Shown here one piece after another: positions 16,344-21,265 of a stretch of 21,265 bases of DNA. The stretch is from positions 1 through 21,265 of the forward strand of contig JALOMY010000009.1 in NCBI GenBank assembly GCA_025455225.1, written 5' to 3'. Numbering within the stretch: the first letter of the stretch is position 1; each line of letters starts with the position of its first letter. Made by a program: the position numbers and the translations under genes. The notes under the pieces were generated by a model, which saw nothing but the letters and a program-made list of their open reading frames with translations, did no database searches and was not told the origin of the DNA. Origin of the DNA: Cyclobacteriaceae bacterium (GTDB lineage: Bacteria; Bacteroidota; Bacteroidia; Cytophagales; Cyclobacteriaceae).

Positions 16344-16517
16344 TTAGGCAGCTTTTGACAGCTTATCTTCTTTCACTGTTTTCTTCCTTACTTCCTTCGT
16401 CTCCAAATCAAATGTCATTACTTCAACCAAATTGTTCTTCAGGTAACGCAATACTTCCATCACTTTACCATCAATTTTACTTCGTACCCGTTCACCTTTT
16501 CTAAACAATTTCCTCAT
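16344..16517 (-). CDS. Small basic protein of 57 residues, possible DUF2158-like fold
   Basis: ATG at 16517 opens a 58-codon frame ending in TAA at 16344, 18 bases after the htrA stop. The product is charged (many Lys, Arg, Glu) and has no signal peptide. It reads as a set of short strands: FRKGERVRSKIDGKVMEVLRY, then NLVEVMTFDLETKEVRKKT, then a short helix VKEDKLSKAA. The pattern of a basic Gly-x-x-Val-x-x-Lys start, Gly-x-x-Met-x-Val, and a later Phe-Asp with a turn recalls the small beta proteins of the DUF2158/YodC group, but the match is by eye and weak. The regular coding pattern and tight spacing to htrA support a real gene. It is short enough to be missed by gene callers. Confidence 0.7.
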   Translation of the reverse strand: MRKLFRKGERVRSKIDGKVMEVLRYLKNNLVEVMTFDLETKEVRKKTVKEDKLSKAA

Positions 16518-16535
16518 GTTCACTTGGTTTTAATT

Positions 16536-18014
16536 CTACATTCTGAAAGCATAATTGAATTCCCTCGGGAAATCTTCATACGTACCGGTGAGTATAACAA
16601 GTTCGCCTGGCTTTTTCTTTTTCATTAATTCATTAAATTCTTTCACTGATTTTACAGGCACATCATTCACCTTGGTAATTATAAATCCTTCGCGCATATC
16701 GGTGCTTTTAGCAAGCTTGCCGTTGCCTAAAGACTTCACTTTTACACCGTATTCAAGTTCAATTTTTTTAAGTTCCTTCGCATCAATATCTTCTACTTCG
16801 ACACCCAGGGAAGCATAGCCGCTGCGCTCCTCCGCCTTAACCACCGATAAGTTGCCCTCACGGTTCTTTAGCACTACCGGGTAAGTAACCACTTTCCCTT
16901 TACGGTTAACGGTGATCATTACTTTATCACCTGGCCTATGACGGCCAATGGTTTCAATAAGGGCAGCACTGGAGCGTATAGTTTGATTGTCAATTTTCAC
17001 CACAACATCCTGCTCTTTGATGCCGGCCTCTTTTGCAGCGCTTTTTCCATCTTCTGCAAAACCCGAAACAAAGGCTCCTTCATTCACTTCAAGTTCATAT
17101 TGTTTCACCAGCTCACTGTTTACACTGGTAACCTGTATTCCCAGCCAGCCGCGCTGAACAACGCCATAGGTCATCAGGTCTTCCACTATTTTGCTCACAA
17201 TATTCGAGGGTACAGCAAATCCATACCCTGAATAAGCACCTGTAGGACTGGCAATAGCCGTGTTAATTCCTAATAATCCGCCATTCATATTCACCAATGC
17301 ACCACCGCTATTTCCAGGATTAATCGCTGCATCCGTTTGGATGAACGATTCGATAGCTGTGTTACCTTCTGTTGTATTGCGTTCCAGTATATTTATATTA
17401 CGTCCCTTTGCACTGATAATTCCGGCTGTAACCGTTGAATTCAAATTGAACGGATTGCCGACTGCAAGAACCCATTCACCTACGCGGGATTGATCTGAAT
17501 CCACAAAAGCGAGAAAGGGTAAGCCGGTTTGTTTAATTTTCAATAAGGCGATATCCGTATCCGGATCAGTGCCAATTACTTCTGCCTTGAAAGAGCGGTT
17601 GTCATTCAAGGTTACATCCACCACATCAGCATCGGCTACTACGTGATTGTTAGTTACGATGTACCCACTTTCATTAATGATTACGCCTGAACCCGAACTT
17701 TGGGTTGGGCCGTAATTCCGGGGGATTCCAAAAAAATCACGGAAGGGATCGTATTGCTGACTTTGCTCACGGGTGCTTCGCGCCTGGGTGGATCGAATGT
17801 GAACTACAGCCGGTGTTACCTTCTCTGCCACAGCTGTAAAATCCATAGGAACAGTAACCGCTCCTTCACCTGCAGGATAATTTACCTTTGACAGCGAAGG
17901 CTGGGCAATGTATTGAACTTTTTGGCCTTCGTCTTTCTTGAAATATTCATACCCGGCCAGGGTCATCAAACTACCCAACAGGGCAGCTGCAATAAGTGAT
18001 GCGAATCGTTTCAT
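16536..18014 (-). CDS. degQ: Periplasmic serine protease/chaperone of the HtrA/Deg family
   Basis: A 492-residue Do-like protease that degrades or refolds damaged envelope proteins. Residues 1-22 form a hydrophobic segment (SLIAAALLGSLMTLAGYEYF) that is either a signal peptide or a membrane anchor. The trypsin-like domain (about 60-270) has the full triad: H124 in TNNHVV, D154 in DTDIALLK and S236 in GNSGGAL. Two PDZ domains follow, at about 285-375 (GWLGIQV, then KEQDVVVKIDNQ) and 395-490 (YASLGVEVE, then GFIITKVND), giving the DegP/DegQ layout. The name is by family; DegP versus DegQ cannot be told from sequence. The 57-residue gene follows 18 bases after its stop, then ispH. Upstream on the same strand lie GC-rich, T-tailed repeats that could attenuate its mRNA. 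Confidence 0.93.
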   Translation of the reverse strand: MKRFASLIAAALLGSLMTLAGYEYFKKDEGQKVQYIAQPSLSKVNYPAGEGAVTVPMDFTAVAEKVTPAVVHIRSTQARSTREQSQQYDPFRDFFGIPRNYGPTQSSGSGVIINESGYIVTNNHVVADADVVDVTLNDNRSFKAEVIGTDPDTDIALLKIKQTGLPFLAFVDSDQSRVGEWVLAVGNPFNLNSTVTAGIISAKGRNINILERNTTEGNTAIESFIQTDAAINPGNSGGALVNMNGGLLGINTAIASPTGAYSGYGFAVPSNIVSKIVEDLMTYGVVQRGWLGIQVTSVNSELVKQYELEVNEGAFVSGFAEDGKSAAKEAGIKEQDVVVKIDNQTIRSSAALIETIGRHRPGDKVMITVNRKGKVVTYPVVLKNREGNLSVVKAEERSGYASLGVEVEDIDAKELKKIELEYGVKVKSLGNGKLAKSTDMREGFIITKVNDVPVKSVKEFNELMKKKKPGELVILTGTYEDFPREFNYAFRM

Positions 18015-18244
18015 AACACATTTCTTCTTTTTATTCGATGATTTTTAGCAAAAACCGCGCAGAATGATAAAAAACCCGCGCTTTTGGTCCCCTTATAGGA
18101 AATTTTGTCAGTTTAAATATGCCACCCGCGGGCTTAAATCGCTTCAACGCCTTCTTGCAATCGGTAACCTGAATACGAAATTCAGGGTAAATTAGTTTGT
18201 AAATGTTTACATAAGTCGAGTAATATAGGGGCAATTACTCTTGC
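18015..18244. promoter_or_regulatory. Divergent control region with possible attenuator and operator-like palindrome
   Basis: This 230-base gap lies between htrA (-) and the 72-residue gene (+). On the minus strand it reads CCCGCGGG (18132-18125), then GCGCGGG followed by six T (18081-18069), then GCGCGG followed by five T (18060-18050), then htrA. Either T-tailed half can pair with the upstream CCCGCG, so two alternative terminator-like structures lie 36-120 bases before the htrA start. Further out are a hairpin CCTGAAT-ACGAA-ATTCAGG (18168-18186) and the 14-base palindrome TGTAAA-TG-TTTACA (18198-18211), which has operator-like symmetry. Function is inferred from structure only. Confidence 0.4.
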
Positions 18245-18463
18245 ATGCAATCCCCCTCAATTTTCTTAAACATCCTCTTAATTCTTTTCCCATCCTTTTA
18301 TTCTCAGGGTCAAAGTAAATTTCAGAAGAATCCCGTTAATGACTTTCCAAAAATTATTTCGTATCAATTCAATCCAACTGATGGTCTGTTAAAGGCGGTT
18401 ATTTCCGGAAGCGGAAAATCTATTGAATATGTGTTTGAAAAATTAACCCTCAATAACCGATGA
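18245..18463 (+). CDS. Small exported protein coupled to the rRNA methyltransferase gene
   Basis: This 72-residue protein has a hydrophobic N-terminus (SIFLNILLILFPSFYSQGQ) that looks like a signal peptide with cleavage near residue 22. A mature part of about 50 residues follows, with beta-type alternation (KIISYQFNPTDGLLKAVISG, SIEYVFEKLTL) and no Cys. I recognise no family. Its stop overlaps the ATG of the downstream methyltransferase as ATGA (18460-18463), a translational-coupling layout that favours it being real. The start ATG sits inside the palindrome TTGCATGCAA (18241-18250), and no Shine-Dalgarno sequence is seen. An exported protein coupled to a cytosolic RNA-modifying enzyme has no obvious functional logic, so the pair may only share expression. 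Confidence 0.62.
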   Translation: MQSPSIFLNILLILFPSFYSQGQSKFQKNPVNDFPKIISYQFNPTDGLLKAVISGSGKSIEYVFEKLTLNNR

Positions 18464-19647
18464 ATATTGCGGGAAAAATATTCCTTAAAAAAGGACGGGA
18501 GCAGTCGGTACTTCGAAAACATCCCTGGATATTCTCAGGCGGAATTCAATCCAAACCGCAAAGCCTGGAAGATGGGAATTGGGTTGAAGTATGCGATGCA
18601 TCCGGTAAAAGTCTTGCCTTTGGCCATTACCAGAATGGAAGCATTGCTGTTCGAATTTTATCATTTGAAAATAGTGAGCCCGATAAAAATTTTTGGGAGG
18701 AAAAGATAAGTGATGCCCTTGCTCTTCGGAAAGCATCCGGTCTTCCCTCTTCTTCGACCAACGCCTTCCGGATTATCCATGGTGAAGGCGATGGACTTCC
18801 CGGGTTAATTATTGACTTCTATGATGGTACAGCTGTTATCCAAGCCCATTCTGCAGGCATGCATCAGGATCGCGAGCTTATAAGTAAAGCACTTAAAAAT
18901 ATAATGGGTGATACTCTACTGAGCGTCTATTATAAAAGTCGGGCTACCCTTCCCGGAAAAATAAAAGATGCCCAGCCCGATGGTTATCTCATCGGGCTTG
19001 GTGCCGTACCCCATGTAATTGTTGAACATGATCATAAATTTTTTGTGGATTGGGAAGAAGGACAAAAGACCGGTTTCTTCCTTGATCAACGGGAAAACCG
19101 AAAACTGCTTGCCGACTTTTCAATGGGTAAAAATGTTCTGAATACATTTTGTTATACCGGAGGATTCAGCGTGTATGCATTAAAAGCAGGTGCTCATCTG
19201 GTTCATTCTATTGATGCTTCTGAAAAAGCCATCGGGTTAACCCGGAAAAATATTGAACTGAATGGTTTTGATTCTGATCAACATACATGTACTGCCATTG
19301 ACACATTTGAATTTCTTAAGAATAAAGAAGCCTTCTATGATGTTATTATTCTTGATCCGCCTGCGTTTGCCAAACATCGCGATTCAAGACATCAGGCAGT
19401 TAAAGGTTACCAGCGGCTCAATGCTGAGGCTATGAACGTAATACGCAAGGGAGGAATATTATTCACGTTCTCGTGTTCGCAGGTGGTTGATCGACAATTG
19501 TTCTACGATACCATTGTTTCTGCATCCATCCAGGCCGGTCGGGATGTAAAGGTGCTTCATCATCTTTCGCAGCCTGCTGATCATCCGGTTTCGATGGCAC
19601 ATCCCGAAGGAGAATATCTAAAAGGTTTGGTACTTTACGTTAGTTGA
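18460..19647 (+). CDS. rlmI: Class I SAM-dependent 23S rRNA methyltransferase, RlmI-like
   Basis: A 395-residue enzyme of the RlmI/YccW group, which methylates a cytosine (m5C1962 in E. coli) of 23S rRNA with S-adenosylmethionine. Residues 1-75 form a PUA RNA-binding domain (HPWIFSGGI, then SLAFGHYQ). A small middle domain leads to GQKTGFFLDQR at 201-211, a hallmark of the group. The methyltransferase fold has motif I NTFCYTGGFS at 228-237, the acidic SAM contact IDASEKA at 251-257, motif IV DPPAF at 299-303 and FSCSQ at 337-341 with C339, a candidate catalytic cysteine for m5C chemistry. It is coupled by ATGA to the small exported protein upstream and followed closely by the SDR gene. The family is firm; the exact modified base is inferred from homology. 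Confidence 0.9.
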   Translation: MNIAGKIFLKKGREQSVLRKHPWIFSGGIQSKPQSLEDGNWVEVCDASGKSLAFGHYQNGSIAVRILSFENSEPDKNFWEEKISDALALRKASGLPSSSTNAFRIIHGEGDGLPGLIIDFYDGTAVIQAHSAGMHQDRELISKALKNIMGDTLLSVYYKSRATLPGKIKDAQPDGYLIGLGAVPHVIVEHDHKFFVDWEEGQKTGFFLDQRENRKLLADFSMGKNVLNTFCYTGGFSVYALKAGAHLVHSIDASEKAIGLTRKNIELNGFDSDQHTCTAIDTFEFLKNKEAFYDVIILDPPAFAKHRDSRHQAVKGYQRLNAEAMNVIRKGGILFTFSCSQVVDRQLFYDTIVSASIQAGRDVKVLHHLSQPADHPVSMAHPEGEYLKGLVLYVS

Positions 19648-19664
19648 ACTTTCTACGATGCGCT

Positions 19665-20471
19665 ATGCATTCATCGTTTCAGGAAAAGGCTGTTATAATA
19701 ACCGGTTCTTCCCGAGGACTGGGAAAAGTCCTGGCGATTGAATTAGGCAAACGTGGCGCTCATGTTATTATTAACGGAAAAAATCCTGACACTTTACAAC
19801 TGGCCTATCACGAACTTAAAAAATTAAACTACGATGTTCACGCAGTCTGTGCCGATGTAACAAAGCCTGATGAGTGCGAGCAATTGATTCAATATGCCAT
19901 TCAAAACCTCGGCAAACTTGATATTGTAATTAATAATGCAACCCTGAGTGCACGGGGATTCTTTGAAGAAATGAGTTCTGAAGTATTCAACAAGGTAGTT
20001 CAGTCTAATATTCAAGGCGCGGCTTTTCCAACACTAAAGGCATTGCCTTATTTACGTAAATCAAAAGGTAGCGTTGTATTTGTATCCAGTATTGCAGCCT
20101 TCCTTGGTTTACCCAGTGCTTCTGCTTACAGCATTGGCAAGATGGGGTTAACTGCATTGGCTCAATCCTTAAAAAGCGAATTGTCAGGATCGGGCATTCA
20201 TGTAGGTATAGCGTATGTAGGCTTTGTACGAAATGATCCCGAAAAGACAATACTTAATTCAAAAGGAGAACATATCAAACCGCACAACAGACCTGCCTAT
20301 GTTGAGCAATCGCAACTATATGTCGCACACAACATTCTTAAAATGATTGATAGGAGAAAATATCAAATCATACTTTCAATGCCCGGCAAATTTCAAGCTT
20401 TTATGGCGCGAATTTTTCCGCAGTTAACGATGCGAATAATTAACCTTCTTCTTAAAAGATCGGATTTCTGA
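19665..20471 (+). CDS. Short-chain dehydrogenase/reductase (classical SDR)
   Basis: A 268-residue NAD(P)-dependent oxidoreductase with a Rossmann fold. The start is the ATG at 19665, which places the cofactor motif TGSSRGLG at residues 13-20 as usual; an upstream TTG at 19644 overlaps the previous stop and would add 7 residues. Other motifs are the adenine-ring contact NNAT at 90-93 (NNAG in most members), and the catalytic S142, Y155 and K159 in SSIAAF and YSIGK. The Arg/Ser after the Gly-rich motif (SSRGLG) hints at NADP(H). The C-terminal end is hydrophobic and basic (AFMARIFPQLTMRIINLLLK), as in some membrane-associated SDRs. It starts 17 bases after the methyltransferase stop, so it is probably the last gene of that operon. 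The substrate cannot be named. Confidence 0.88.
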   Translation: MHSSFQEKAVIITGSSRGLGKVLAIELGKRGAHVIINGKNPDTLQLAYHELKKLNYDVHAVCADVTKPDECEQLIQYAIQNLGKLDIVINNATLSARGFFEEMSSEVFNKVVQSNIQGAAFPTLKALPYLRKSKGSVVFVSSIAAFLGLPSASAYSIGKMGLTALAQSLKSELSGSGIHVGIAYVGFVRNDPEKTILNSKGEHIKPHNRPAYVEQSQLYVAHNILKMIDRRKYQIILSMPGKFQAFMARIFPQLTMRIINLLLKRSDF

Positions 20472-20475
20472 TCAA

Positions 20476-20509
20476 CAAAAAAGTCGGCCATTATTTGGCA
20501 GGCCGATTT
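20476..20509 (-). terminator. Terminator for the S9 peptidase gene, possibly bidirectional
   Basis: AAGTCGGCC (20481-20489) and GGCCGATTT (20501-20509) form a 9-bp stem with one G-U pair around an 11-base loop. On the minus strand the stem is followed by CTTTTTTGTTG, a proper T-run, so it should terminate the peptidase gene ending at 20530. Read on the + strand it also follows the SDR stop by 9 bases, but its T-run starts only at 20522, so it is weaker in that direction. Confidence 0.8.
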
Positions 20510-20529
20510 ACTACTATCGAGTTTTTTAA

Positions 20530-21264
20530 TTACTTCGATAAAGAAAGCTGTGTTGCCGGTGGAGGTTCCGGATGCTTTGCATACCGTTCGAAAAACTCAA
20601 TTACCCGAAGCAAATGGTCCATCATTCTTCCCGGGTTACCGCTTCGGGTTAACTCGTGGCCTTCTTTGGGATACCGGATGTATTCAACCGGCTTGTTCAG
20701 TATTTTCAGGCTTTTGTACAACATTTCGGATTGAATTACTCCAGTGCGCAAATCCTGGTCTCCATGTATAATCAACAAGGGTGTGTTGATTTTGTCTACA
20801 TAGCTATACGGGGAGTTGGCCTTTAGAATCTCTTCAACACCATTTTCCCACGGATAACCAAAGGCAGTTGGAACTAACCTCCAGGCATTACCTTCTCCTA
20901 AAAAGGTGGTCAGTTCGTAAACACCGCGCTGGGCATTAGCTGCCTTAAACCGGTGATCGTGCCCAATAATCCATGCAACCATATAGCCGGCATAACTTCC
21001 GCCTTCAACAAACAAATTGTCGTTATCGATCCAGCTATTTGCCTTAATGGCTTCATCCAATGAAGACAAAATATCACCGGCAGGACCTGTTCCCCAATCC
21101 CGGTAATTTGCCTTTTTAAATGCATCTCCGTAGCCACCACTTCCGCGTGGATTACAATACACTATGCCGTAACCCCAGCTGGCTTCAAGTTGATACTCAT
21201 GCCACATTGAAAATACTCCGGGGCCCCACATCGCTGCCGGGCCTCCATGAATGTTAAGAATTAC
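20530..21264 (-). CDS. S9 prolyl-oligopeptidase family peptidase, C-terminal catalytic part
   Basis: The C-terminal 244 residues of an alpha/beta-hydrolase peptidase of the S9 family (acylaminoacyl-peptidase/dipeptidyl-peptidase type), which cleaves short peptides. The frame continues to the right edge (VILNIHGGP at 21264 onward), so the N-terminal beta-propeller and start codon lie outside. Visible elements are NIHGGP, forming the oxyanion region, the YGIVYCNPRGSGGYG strand, the nucleophilic Ser in EGGSYAGY (codon 20995-20997), the Asp in HGDQDLRT (20752-20754) and the His in KEGHEL (20656-20658). The triad is complete and in the right order. The end is short and Pro-rich (PEPPPATQ). It is convergent with the SDR gene across a shared terminator. 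Confidence 0.92.
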   Translation of the reverse strand, partial: VILNIHGGPAAMWGPGVFSMWHEYQLEASWGYGIVYCNPRGSGGYGDAFKKANYRDWGTGPAGDILSSLDEAIKANSWIDNDNLFVEGGSYAGYMVAWIIGHDHRFKAANAQRGVYELTTFLGEGNAWRLVPTAFGYPWENGVEEILKANSPYSYVDKINTPLLIIHGDQDLRTGVIQSEMLYKSLKILNKPVEYIRYPKEGHELTRSGNPGRMMDHLLRVIEFFERYAKHPEPPPATQLSLSK

Positions 21265-21265
21265 C

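Noticed and set aside
18031..18234. 67-residue minus-strand reading frame upstream of htrA
   Set aside because: It covers the repeats and palindromes of the control region, has no recognisable fold and lacks a coding feel. A regulatory region explains the sequence better.

Overview
The window looks like ordinary chromosome of a Bacteroidota bacterium, probably of the Cytophagales. Several features support this: exported proteins whose signal peptides end in Ala-Gln, a TonB-dependent receptor, a two-propeller Reg_prop histidine kinase, an 800-residue orphan FtsX/MacB-type permease, start codons without clear Shine-Dalgarno sequences, and the long form of IspH with an N-terminal extension. The assignment comes from protein style only, since no rRNA or marker gene is present. 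I see no tRNA, rRNA, CRISPR array, insertion sequence, prophage or att site.

Layout. Positions 1-2881 (+) hold the 3' end of a PBP4/DacB-type D-Ala-D-Ala carboxypeptidase, an exported NagZ-like GH3 glycosidase 4 bases later (a peptidoglycan-processing pair), a 92-residue membrane-anchored coiled-coil protein, and an N-formylglutamate amidohydrolase-like enzyme that starts with GTG. Positions 2992-10777 (-) form one co-directional block read from right to left: fructosamine kinase, giant sensor histidine kinase, small outer-membrane beta-barrel, LuxR-type response regulator, orphan ABC permease. The barrel gene lies between the kinase and its likely regulator and overlaps the regulator by an ATGA, so the three probably act as one signalling unit. 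Positions 10852-13303 hold a DUF1801 protein (+) that overlaps a TonB-dependent receptor (-) tail to tail. Positions 13508-15014 (+) hold a small basic conserved-looking protein with a strong terminator and a nucleotide pyrophosphatase/phosphodiesterase. Positions 15015-18014 (-) hold an HtrA/Deg protease, a 57-residue protein and IspH. Positions 18245-20471 (+) hold a 72-residue exported protein coupled to an RlmI-like rRNA methyltransferase and an SDR oxidoreductase. The window ends inside an S9 prolyl-oligopeptidase-family gene (-).

Corrections made while reading: ispH continues upstream of the first GTG to include its first iron-sulfur cysteine, but the extension has no ATG, GTG or TTG and seems to start at ATC. 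The starts of the barrel protein, TonB receptor, phosphodiesterase and SDR were moved to internal ATGs that fit signal peptides or family N-termini. The 57-residue gene at 16344-16517 was found by reading the gap.

I found no convincing new defence or mobile system. The most interesting points are the non-AUG ispH start, the kinase-barrel-regulator operon, a possible attenuator-like leader before htrA with a 14-base palindrome near the divergent promoter, and several small uncharacterised genes in conserved-looking contexts.
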